Assembly (NCBI GenBank): GCA_015075645.1 | Contig: JABTUF010000001.1 | Span: forward strand, 434,001 to 498,000 | DNA: 64,000 nucleotides | Reading direction: 5' to 3' | Origin: Burkholderiales bacterium | GTDB taxonomy: Bacteria; Pseudomonadota; Gammaproteobacteria; Burkholderiales; Casimicrobiaceae | Shown here: piece by piece, positions 31,615 through 38,618 of the stretch | Numbering within the stretch: the first letter of the stretch is position 1 | How the letters are laid out: every line of letters begins with the position of its first letter | Notes under the pieces: generated by a model | Database searches by the model: none | Told to the model about the DNA's origin: nothing | The model's input: the letters and a program-made list of their open reading frames with translations, nothing else | Program-made: the position numbers and the translations under genes

Positions 31615-32911
31615 TCCGCTCGTCACGCTGCTCCTCGTGGTCGCGCTGTTCGCGCTGCTCGGCAGCGGCGTGTGGATCGGGCTCGCCCTCGCCGGCGTCG
31701 CGTGGGTCGGCATGGAACTCTTCAGCTCGCGGCCGGCGGGCGACGCGATGGCGGTCACCATCTGGGGCACCTCGTCGTCGTGGACGCTGACCGCGCTGCC
31801 GCTCTTCGTGTGGATGGGCGAGATCCTGTTCCGCACGCGGTTGTCGGAGGACATGTTCCGCGGGCTCGCGCCCTGGCTCGAGCGCGTCCCCGGCCGGCTG
31901 CTGCACACGAACATCATCGGCTGCACGATCTTCGCCGCGGTGTCCGGCAGTTCGGCAGCGACCTGCGCGACGATCGGCAAGATGACGCTGCCCGAACTCG
32001 AGTCCCGCGGCTATCCGGAAGGCATCACGATCGGCTCGCTCGCCGGAGCGGGAACGCTCGGGCTCCTGATCCCGCCGTCGATCATCATGATCGTCTACGG
32101 CGTCACCGCGAACGTGTCGATCGCGCAACTCTTCATCGCCGGCGTGTTCCCCGGCATCCTGCTCGCGGTCCTGTTTTCGGGCTACCTCGTCGTCTGGGCA
32201 CTGGCTCATCCGGACCGGATTCCGGTCGCGCGCGAGACGACGACCTTCGCGCAGAAACTCCACGCGTCGCGCCACCTGATCCCGGTAGTCCTGCTGATCG
32301 CGCTGGTGCTGGGCTCGATCTACGCCGGCGTCGCGACCGCCACCGAGGCGGCCGCGTTCGGCGTCGTCGGCGCGCTCGCGGTCTCCGCCGCGCAGGGATC
32401 GCTGACGCGCGCGACGTTCGCCTCCAGCATCATGGGGGCGACGCGGCTCTATTGCATGATCGCGCTGATCCTCGCGGGGGCGTCGTTCCTCACGCTCGCG
32501 ATGGGTTACATCGGACTGCCGCGTCACCTCGCCGAGTGGATCTCGACGCTCGGACTCTCGCCGTTCGCGCTCATCGTCGCGCTCGCGGCCTTCTACATCG
32601 TGCTGGGCTGCTTCCTCGACGGCATCTCGATGGTCGTCCTGACGATGGGCGTGATCCTGCCCACGGTCGAGGCCGCGAAGATCGACCTCGTCTGGTTCGG
32701 CATATTCGTCGTGCTGGTCGTCGAGATGGCGCAGATCACGCCGCCGGTCGGATTCAACCTGTTCGTGCTGCAGGGCATGACCGGCAAGCAGATCACCTGG
32801 ATCGCCCGTGAGGCGCTGCCGAGCTTCCTGCTGGTGTGCGTCGGGGTGCTCGTCATCTGGCGCTTTCCCGCGCTCGTCACGTGGCTGCCGGCGCAGATGA
32901 AACTCGGCTGA
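31607..32911 (+). CDS. dctM: TRAP transporter large permease
   Basis: A 434-residue membrane protein with about twelve segments, the size of DctM. Family stretches are SGSSAATCATIGKMTLPELE near residue 110, SLAGAGTLGLLIPPSIIMIV near residue 145, ATATEAAAFGVVGAL near residue 245 and EMAQITPPVGFNLFVLQGMT near residue 375. ATG at 31607 lies within the dctQ end. The substrate is unknown; proximity to oxoprolinase and racemase genes hints at a nitrogenous carboxylate such as 5-oxoproline, which is inference. Confidence 0.94.
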   Translation: MSDPLVTLLLVVALFALLGSGVWIGLALAGVAWVGMELFSSRPAGDAMAVTIWGTSSSWTLTALPLFVWMGEILFRTRLSEDMFRGLAPWLERVPGRLLHTNIIGCTIFAAVSGSSAATCATIGKMTLPELESRGYPEGITIGSLAGAGTLGLLIPPSIIMIVYGVTANVSIAQLFIAGVFPGILLAVLFSGYLVVWALAHPDRIPVARETTTFAQKLHASRHLIPVVLLIALVLGSIYAGVATATEAAAFGVVGALAVSAAQGSLTRATFASSIMGATRLYCMIALILAGASFLTLAMGYIGLPRHLAEWISTLGLSPFALIVALAAFYIVLGCFLDGISMVVLTMGVILPTVEAAKIDLVWFGIFVVLVVEMAQITPPVGFNLFVLQGMTGKQITWIAREALPSFLLVCVGVLVIWRFPALVTWLPAQMKLG

Positions 32912-32993
32912 GACCGCCCGCGGCCGGATTCCGGCGCGGCACTCGATGGCCGCACCCTCGACGCCGGGCGCCGATCGGCGCGACACTCGCGGC

Positions 32994-33545
32994 ATGAACG
33001 CCGATTCCCGTCTCCGCGGCCAGGCGACGTGCGCAACGCCGTTCGCCACGCTGGCCATCGCGACCGACGGCCGCGCGGTGACGGGCGTGCGCTACCTGCC
33101 GCGCACCGTCGGACCGATCACTCCGACCGACGACGTCGCCGCGCTCGCGCTGCGTGAGGTCCGCCGCTACCTCGACGACCCGTCGTACCGGTTCACCGTC
33201 ACCCTCGCCCCGGTGGGGACCGCGTTCCACCGGCGCGTGTGGCAGGCGATCGCGGCGATTCCCGCCGGCGCGGTGCGCACCTACGGCGCGATCGCCCATG
33301 ACCTCGGCATCGACGCACGCGCGGTCGGACAGGCCTGCGGCGCGAATCCGATTCCGCTCTTCGTGCCCTGCCACCGCGTGGTCGGCGCCGGCGGTGCGCT
33401 CGGCGGGTTCATGGGCCATGCCGATCCCGGCGTGCGCGATCCTGAGCTCTTCGCGGCGGACGACCCCGGCGCGGGCGACACGTTCGTTCCCGCGGAGATC
33501 AAGCGCTGGCTGCTCGCGCACGAGGGCTACCGCTTCGGCGGGTGA
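32994..33545 (+). CDS. ogt: Methylated-DNA-protein-cysteine methyltransferase
   Basis: A 183-residue suicide repair protein that removes alkyl groups from O6-guanine and O4-thymine. The acceptor Cys is in IPLFVPCHRVVGAGGALGG near residue 126, and the helix-turn-helix is in IPAGAVRTYGAIAHDLG near residue 90. The ATG at 32994 was preferred over one at 32946 because the extra residues are low-complexity. No AdaA-type zinc domain is present. xerD begins 3 bp after its stop, so the two are likely cotranscribed. Confidence 0.92.
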   Translation: MNADSRLRGQATCATPFATLAIATDGRAVTGVRYLPRTVGPITPTDDVAALALREVRRYLDDPSYRFTVTLAPVGTAFHRRVWQAIAAIPAGAVRTYGAIAHDLGIDARAVGQACGANPIPLFVPCHRVVGAGGALGGFMGHADPGVRDPELFAADDPGAGDTFVPAEIKRWLLAHEGYRFGG

Positions 33546-33547
33546 CG

Positions 33548-34516
33548 ATGGCGCGAAGGAAGGATGTCGGGCTGAAGCCCGACCCACGGGAACGGAAAGG
33601 CGTCGGGCTGAAGCCCGACCCACGAGTTTCAGCGCGCATCGACGCGTTCTGCGACCAGTTGTGGCTGCGCGACGGCCTTGCGCAGGCCTCGCTCGCCGCG
33701 TACCGGCGCGACCTCCGCGACTTCGCGGCGTGGCTCGCCCGGCACCGGCAGCGCGCGCTCGAAGCCGCCGATCGCTCCGACATCGAGGCATGGCTCGCGA
33801 GCCAGTACCGGGCTCAGGCGCGCGCGTCGTCGATCGCGCGCCGCCTGTCCGCCGTGCGGCGTTTCTACCGGCTCGAGATGGAGCGCGGCGCGGTGCGCGA
33901 GGATCCGACCGTGCGCGTGCGCGCGCCGAAGAAGCCGCGCTCGCTGCCGAAGAGTCTGTCCGAGCCCCAGGTCGAAGCGCTGATCGCGGCGCCCGATCCG
34001 GACACCACGCTCGGCCTTCGCGACCGCGCGATGCTCGAGACGCTCTACGCGACCGGCCTGCGCGTCTCCGAACTCGTCGGACTGAAGCTCGGGCAGGTGT
34101 CGCTCGACGCCGGCGTGGTGCGCGTGCTCGGCAAGGGCAGCAAGGAGCGTCTCGTGCCGCTCGGCGACGAGGCGATCGCGTGGATTCGCCGCTACCTCGC
34201 CGAGGCGCGCCCGGGACTCGCCGCGGGCGCCAGGGTCGATCACCTGTTCCTCACCGCGCGGCGCGGTCCGCTGACGCGACAGGCGTTCTGGCAACTCGTC
34301 CGGCGCTACGGCGCGAAGGCCGGCATCGCGGCCGGGAAGCTCTCGCCGCACGTGCTGCGCCACGCGTTCGCGACGCATCTCCTCAACCACGGCGCCGACC
34401 TGCGCGTCGTGCAGTTGCTCCTCGGCCACGCCGACATCACGACGACGACGATCTACACGCACGTCGCCCGCGAGCGTCTGAAGCACTTGCACGCGCAGCA
34501 CCACCCGCGCGGGTGA
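33548..34516 (+). CDS. xerD: Tyrosine recombinase XerD
   Basis: A 322-residue site-specific recombinase for chromosome dimer resolution at dif. All catalytic residues are visible: Arg in ATGLRVSELVGL (about 172), Lys in GKGSKERLVPLG, His-x-x-Arg in SPHVLRHAFATHLL, His in LLGHADITTTTIYTHV, and the nucleophilic Tyr in the same stretch near residue 303. Residues about 5-27 (KDVGLKPDPRERKGVGLKPDP) come from two copies of a palindromic repeat and have no counterpart in XerD proteins, whose homology begins at RIDAFCDQLWLRDGLAQ. The annotated start at 33548 keeps that extension. Confidence 0.93.
   Translation: MARRKDVGLKPDPRERKGVGLKPDPRVSARIDAFCDQLWLRDGLAQASLAAYRRDLRDFAAWLARHRQRALEAADRSDIEAWLASQYRAQARASSIARRLSAVRRFYRLEMERGAVREDPTVRVRAPKKPRSLPKSLSEPQVEALIAAPDPDTTLGLRDRAMLETLYATGLRVSELVGLKLGQVSLDAGVVRVLGKGSKERLVPLGDEAIAWIRRYLAEARPGLAAGARVDHLFLTARRGPLTRQAFWQLVRRYGAKAGIAAGKLSPHVLRHAFATHLLNHGADLRVVQLLLGHADITTTTIYTHVARERLKHLHAQHHPRG
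33566..33619 (+). repeat. Two tandem GTCGGGCTGAAGCCCGAC hairpins in the xerD 5' end
   Basis: Identical 18-base near-palindromes at 33566-33583 and 33602-33619 (period 36) can each fold into a short stem. Each is followed by CCACG. The spacing keeps the reading frame, adding VGLKPDP twice to the protein N-terminus. Confidence 0.85.
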
Positions 34517-34620
34517 CGCTCCGGCGACGCCGCCGTCGCTTCCGGGAGCGGCGGCACGACGCGCCCCCCTTCGCCCGCTGCGGAACAAGTCGGGGACGCG
34601 GCCCGTAGAATGCGCGTTCC

Positions 34621-35529
34621 ATGCCCGCGACACCGCCCTCCCGCTCGCTCGCATCGCGCCTGTGGCGCCGGGTCCGCCCGGGGCCGCGACATGCGCTCGG
34701 CGCCACGGTGAGCGGCGATGCCGATCCCGCAACGCTCGACGGCGCCGAACCGTTCGCGTTCCGTTGCAACGTCTGCGGAGGACCGGCCCGCGCGACGCTC
34801 GCCTCGCTCGACCGCGAGATGCCGTCGTGTCCGCACTGCGGATCGAACGTGCGCTTCCGCGCGATCGCCGACCTCGTCGTACGCGAACTCACCGGCTCGC
34901 GCGCGGCGTTGCCCGATCTCGCCCGCCGCCGCGACGTCGTCGGCATCGGACTCTCCGACGCGGCGTGCTACGCCGGGCCGCTCGCGCGCGTCTTCGACTA
35001 CCGGAACACGTTCTTCCACACGTCGCCGCGCCTCGACATCACCGCGATCGACGCCGGACTCGCGGGCCGCCACGACTTCGTGATCGCGAGCGACGTGTTC
35101 GAACACGTCGCCCCGCCGGTCGGCCGCGCGTTCGACAACGCGCTCGCGCTGCTCAAACCCGGCGGCACGTTCGTGATGACCGTCCCGTTCACGCTGGAGC
35201 CCGCGACGCGCGAGCACTTCCCCGACCTCCACGACTGGTCGCTCGACGAGCGCGAAGGCCGCTGGCGGCTCGTCAACCGCACCGCCGACAGGCGCATCGA
35301 GGTGTACGAGGACCTCGTCTTCCACGGCGGCCCGGGCACGACGCTCGAAATGCGCGTCTTCGCGCGCGATGCGCTCTTGCGCGAGTTCACCCGCGCGGGC
35401 TTCGCGAGCGTGCGCGTCGCCGACGAGCCGTGCCTGCCGTTCGGCATCCACTGGCCGCATCGCTGGTCGCTGCCGATCGTCGCGAAGGCGCCCTCCGGAA
35501 ATGCAGGGGAAGCACTGTCCAATGTTTGA
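34621..35529 (+). CDS. SAM-dependent methyltransferase with N-terminal zinc ribbon
   Basis: A 302-residue protein. A four-Cys ribbon occupies residues 49-73 (Cys49, Cys52, Cys70, Cys73). It is followed by a class I methyltransferase-like domain with FVIASDVFEHVAPPVGRAFD and NALALLKPGGTFVMTVPF. The glycine-rich SAM loop is weak (VVGIGLSDAACYAG). Similar proteins are found in glycan or lipid clusters, but nothing here points to a substrate. The stop codon TGA is inside a CRISPR-like repeat beginning at 35524. A -10-like TAGAAT lies at 34606-34611, very close to the ATG. Confidence 0.8.
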   Translation: MPATPPSRSLASRLWRRVRPGPRHALGATVSGDADPATLDGAEPFAFRCNVCGGPARATLASLDREMPSCPHCGSNVRFRAIADLVVRELTGSRAALPDLARRRDVVGIGLSDAACYAGPLARVFDYRNTFFHTSPRLDITAIDAGLAGRHDFVIASDVFEHVAPPVGRAFDNALALLKPGGTFVMTVPFTLEPATREHFPDLHDWSLDEREGRWRLVNRTADRRIEVYEDLVFHGGPGTTLEMRVFARDALLREFTRAGFASVRVADEPCLPFGIHWPHRWSLPIVAKAPSGNAGEALSNV

Positions 35530-35604
35530 ATCCGCGCGCGCCCCGTGAGAGGCGCGCGACCTCCGCCGGGATGCAGCATCGTGGACGCCAAGGGCGTTTC
35601 AATC
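35524..35604 (-). CRISPR. Orphan CRISPR repeat-spacer unit (crRNA-like)
   Basis: Bases 35524-35560 match the main array repeat at 35 of 37 positions (changes at repeat positions 5 and 11). A 35-base segment follows (35561-35595), the usual spacer size, then GTTTCAATC (35596-35604), the first nine repeat bases before similarity ends. Read on the minus strand, as the main array is, this gives the 5' handle GATTGAAAC, a 35-base guide, then one full repeat hairpin. It lies between two convergent genes. The remaining bases to 35770 show nothing recognisable. Transcription could come from read-through of the formamidase operon. Confidence 0.8.
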
Positions 35605-35770
35605 GTAAGCGTCCGGTGCCGGCCCCCGAACGCGAGAACCACGATGCCGGTGACATGCTACGACGCACGAATCGACCGCTTCGGCGCCCCCTCGTTCCTG
35701 CGTTTGCGTTGGGCCTGGCAGCACGCCGACGACCCCGGTGAGGTCGGCCACCGGGATTGCCGTCGCCGGG

Positions 35771-35998
35771 TCAGTGCGCGCAGCCGTGTCCGCAGACGTG
35801 GCGGGAGCCGAAGATTCCGCCGTGCGCAGGCGCCGCCCCTGGACTTGGCGCCTCAGCGCCCGCCAGGAACGGCGCCGCGATCACCCTCTGCGACGACGCG
35901 CCGCAGGTCGGACAGGCTCGTGCTACGGCGGATTCGCGCATCGGCGCGAATTCGCGAAACCCACCGCAGCTCGCGCAGCGGTAATCGTACAGCGGCAT
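35771..35998 (-). CDS. FmdB-type zinc ribbon protein
   Basis: A 75-residue protein starting MPLYDYRCASCGGFREFAPM. It has the paired CxxC motifs (Cys8, Cys11, Cys29, Cys32) of the FmdB/CxxC_CXXC_SSSS family, and ends with an extra His/Cys cluster (HVCGHGCAH) that may bind another metal. FmdB was described as a positive regulator of formamidase in Methylophilus, but its mechanism is unsettled. Last gene of the formamidase operon, 46 bp after the AmiS gene. Confidence 0.85.
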   Translation of the reverse strand: MPLYDYRCASCGGFREFAPMRESAVARACPTCGASSQRVIAAPFLAGAEAPSPGAAPAHGGIFGSRHVCGHGCAH

Positions 35999-36044
35999 GG
36001 AACCTTCCTTGCGTTTGCGGGATCGATCCGGCGCGCCGCCAATG

Positions 36045-36560
36045 TTACTTGATCGTGCCGCTGAGCAGCAGAAACCCCGGGAGCCATCCGGTCAGGATGC
36101 CCTGGAGAACGGTGACCGTCCCGGTGACCTTGGCGATCGGCTTTTTCATCACCAGCAGCAGGAAGAACATGAACCACAGGATACCCCACGCACCCCACGA
36201 CAGGCCGAACCAGACGCCCCACGGCGACTGCGCGCCTTGCAGCGTCTCGATCGTCACCGGGATCGCGGTGATCGCGACGAAGAGGCAGAACCAGCCGAGA
36301 CCGCGGCCGTCCGCGCCGTTGTAGCGATTGATCGCCACCCACAGGTACGTGAACGTGAACAGGAGCGTGAGCGCCGCACCCTTGATCGCGCCGAGGTCGG
36401 CGCCCGGTCCGAATGCGAGGTACAGCGCGACCAGCAAGGTGATCCCGCCGACGAAGACGTCGATCACGGCGATCTCGTTGTCGCCGATCTGGCCGAGCAA
36501 CCACAGGCCGTTCAAGCACAAGACGGCGCCGACGTAGAACAATGTGAGGCCCAACAGCAT
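36045..36560 (-). CDS. AmiS/UreI family amide or urea channel
   Basis: A 171-residue inner-membrane channel with six hydrophobic helices, beginning MLLGLTLFYVGAVLCLNGLW. The central motif LLFTFTYLWVAINRYNGADG and late segment SPWGVWFGLSWGAWGILWFM match the AmiS/UreI family, which conducts small amides or urea. The start at 36560 has GGGGAGGA eight bases upstream. It lies behind the formamidase gene, so the likely cargo is formamide or a short-chain amide. Confidence 0.92.
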   Translation of the reverse strand: MLLGLTLFYVGAVLCLNGLWLLGQIGDNEIAVIDVFVGGITLLVALYLAFGPGADLGAIKGAALTLLFTFTYLWVAINRYNGADGRGLGWFCLFVAITAIPVTIETLQGAQSPWGVWFGLSWGAWGILWFMFFLLLVMKKPIAKVTGTVTVLQGILTGWLPGFLLLSGTIK

Positions 36561-36675
36561 GATGCGTCCTCCCCGGTAAGCCAGCAAGAACACCCCCGGG
36601 CCGTCCCGGCGGCCGGCGATGCGCCGGGACGGCCGTGCCTTTGCGCCTTCGATCGGCGCGAACCGAGTCGCGACG

Positions 36676-37932
36676 TCAGTTCGCCGACCTCGGCACCGGG
36701 ATTCCCTGCTTCACCTGATGCGGCCTGCCGGCCTTCGACGGACGCACGTCGAAGTCGAAGATCGCCGTCGGGATGTAGATCGTCGAGCAGGCGTTGGGAA
36801 TGTCGACCACGCCGGACAACCGCCCCTCGACCGGCGCCGTGCCCAGGATCATGTACGCCTGGATGTCCGAGTAGCCGAATTTCATCAGGTAGTCGATGGC
36901 ATGATGGCAGGCGTTGGCGTAGGCGAGCCCCGAATCGAGGTAGTGCTGCTTGCCGTTCTTGTCGACCGACACTCCGGAGAAGGCGATCCAGTCGGAGTAC
37001 TGCGGATCGCGCCGCCCCGGCATGAAGATGGCGTTTTCGCCCACACCGTAGGTCGCCATGCCACCCTTGATCAGGTCGACGTGCAGGTCCATGAACCCGC
37101 CCATCTCGATCGCGCCGCAGAACGTGATCTCGCCGTCGCCCTGCGAGAAGTGCAGGTCGCCGAAGGACAGCTTCGCGCCCGGGACGAACACGGGATAGAA
37201 GACCCGGGTACCCGCGGTCAGGTTCTTGATGTCCTGGTTGCCGCCGTTCTCGCGCGGCGGCGCCGTCCGGGCGGCCTCCCGGGCTACGCGCTCGAAGTCG
37301 CCGCCCTTCAGCGTTCCCAGAATGGCGCTGTCGGGCAGCGGCGGAAGCGCGAGCGGCGGGACGCGATTCGGATTGGTGGCGATCAGGTCCGTCTCGCGCT
37401 TGGTCCACTTCGCGAGCAGCGCCGCCGACGGCGCGGTGCCCATGAGACCGGGATGGTGGATGCCCACGTACGAGCACTCGGGGACGTGCCGCGAGGTCGC
37501 GACGTCACCGGTGAAATCCCAGATCACCTTGTAGGCGTCGGGGAAACGCTCGGTGAGGAAGCCGCCGCCGTTCTTGGTGGCGAAGACGCCGCTGTAGCCC
37601 CAGCCCATGCCCGCGAACGGACCGGAATCCTCCTGGTTGCACGCGTCGATCTCGAGGATGTCGACGATCAGAAGGTCGCCCGGCTCCGCGCCCTCGACAT
37701 GGAAGGGCCCGGACAGGACGTGCACGCCCGCCAGGGGAGCATGCCGGATGTCCTCGGCCGAGTTGTCGTTCTTGATGGCGCCATCGAACCACTCGCGGCA
37801 ATCCGCGCGGAAGACTTCGCCCGGCTTGATCGTCACGTTCGCGGGAATGTCCGGATGCCACCTGTTGTGCCCGACGTGCTTTTGATCCGTGAACTTCTTC
37901 GTGTTGTCCAGCGGGAACAGATTCTTGGGCAT
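36676..37932 (-). CDS. fmdA: Formamidase (acetamidase/formamidase family)
   Basis: A 418-residue amidohydrolase that cleaves formamide to formate and ammonia. Recognisable stretches are LFPLDNTKKFTDQKHVGHNR at the start, WFDGAIKNDNSAEDI near residue 55, FSQGDGEITFCGAIEMGG near residue 255, and ACHHAIDYLMKFGYSDIQAY near residue 340. The ATG at 37932 is preceded by GAGGTGTGAT and matches the N-terminus of characterised formamidases. It is flanked by two FmdB-like genes and an amide channel, a nitrogen- or carbon-scavenging operon. Confidence 0.95.
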   Translation of the reverse strand: MPKNLFPLDNTKKFTDQKHVGHNRWHPDIPANVTIKPGEVFRADCREWFDGAIKNDNSAEDIRHAPLAGVHVLSGPFHVEGAEPGDLLIVDILEIDACNQEDSGPFAGMGWGYSGVFATKNGGGFLTERFPDAYKVIWDFTGDVATSRHVPECSYVGIHHPGLMGTAPSAALLAKWTKRETDLIATNPNRVPPLALPPLPDSAILGTLKGGDFERVAREAARTAPPRENGGNQDIKNLTAGTRVFYPVFVPGAKLSFGDLHFSQGDGEITFCGAIEMGGFMDLHVDLIKGGMATYGVGENAIFMPGRRDPQYSDWIAFSGVSVDKNGKQHYLDSGLAYANACHHAIDYLMKFGYSDIQAYMILGTAPVEGRLSGVVDIPNACSTIYIPTAIFDFDVRPSKAGRPHQVKQGIPVPRSAN

Positions 37933-38137
37933 ATCACACCTCGTCAGTCGTTGGTTTGCTCGAGCCATCACCGGAAGATGGGAGTGCTCATGGAGTCCCT
38001 TCGCTAAGCTCTCCTTTCGTGATCGAGTCGATGGACGTGCATGCTCCGGCCCGCGATCGGAGGGACGCGGCCGGTCCCGATCCCGGGAGCCGGTCCGACA
38101 GCCACCGACAGGGCGGACGCCTTGTGCATCGGCCTGG

Positions 38138-38431
38138 CTACGGCCTGGGAAGCCGCGCGAGCGTCGGCGTCAGCGGAAGCACGGGCGTGCGCCTTTTCTT
38201 CCCGGCCGACGGGATCGCGGTGACGACCTCCGGCTCGTGGGCGCTGCGCTCGGATCGCTCGATCGCCGCGTACAACCCGACACGAGAGCCGCTCTTGATC
38301 CTCGGCGCGGAGATCACGCGGCGCGCGGCACCGCCGCAGATCGGACACCCGGCCGACTCGGGCGCCGTGCCGAGCGGCCACATCGCGTCGAACAGACCGT
38401 CTGTTTCACACCGATACTCGTAGATGGGCAC
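38138..38431 (-). CDS. FmdB-type zinc ribbon protein, incomplete first knuckle
   Basis: A 97-residue protein starting with GTG as VPIYEYRCETDGLFDAMWPL, with GCGGAGAAT upstream as ribosome site. The second knuckle is intact (Cys29, Cys32 in GCPICGGAARRVISAP). In the first knuckle, Cys8 is present but position 11 is Asp instead of Cys, so zinc binding may be altered. First gene of the operon, 205 bp upstream of fmdA. It may be the regulator of formamidase expression by analogy with FmdB. Confidence 0.8.
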   Translation of the reverse strand: MPIYEYRCETDGLFDAMWPLGTAPESAGCPICGGAARRVISAPRIKSGSRVGLYAAIERSERSAHEPEVVTAIPSAGKKRRTPVLPLTPTLARLPRP

Positions 38432-38525
38432 TGGATTCTCCGCAAGGCTGGATCGGAGCGGGCGGCGGAGGGCGAGGCGCCGCCGATCCGGAGCGCCCAT
38501 CGTACGTTTGTGTTCGGTTTGCCGA

Positions 38526-38590
38526 GTCACCTGCGGGGGCGAGCGGCGCTCACCCGCGCGGGCCAGGCGGTCCTCACCCATGCGGGTGAG
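38526..38590. promoter_or_regulatory. Three phased 18-bp dyads upstream of the formamidase operon
   Basis: CTCACCC-ATGC-GGGTGAG at 38573-38590 is a perfect dyad. CTCACCC-GCGC-GGGCCAG at 38549-38566 and GTCACCT-GCGG-GGGCGAG at 38526-38543 are weaker copies. Starts are 23 and 24 bp apart, close to two helical turns. They lie 95-160 bp upstream of the operon's first GTG and just after the receiver-EAL gene. The same dyad occurs twice at 44085-44125. An activator such as the LuxR protein at 42919 is the natural candidate, which is inference. Confidence 0.6.
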
Positions 38591-38618
38591 TTGCGGCCTC
38601 GCGCGCCGCCGGCGCGCG

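Noticed and set aside
33566-33619. A mini CRISPR array in xerD
   Set aside because: Only two 18-base palindromes with an 18-base gap, unrelated to the cas repeat and within a coding frame.
35561-35595. A target in this window for the orphan spacer
   Set aside because: Only short matches of about nine bases, such as CCCTTGGCG near 26311, were noticed by eye, without a suitable PAM; they are within chance.
38432-38618. Sigma-54 promoter for the formamidase operon
   Set aside because: No GG-N10-GC pair in the right context was found, although upstream operators would suit such a promoter.
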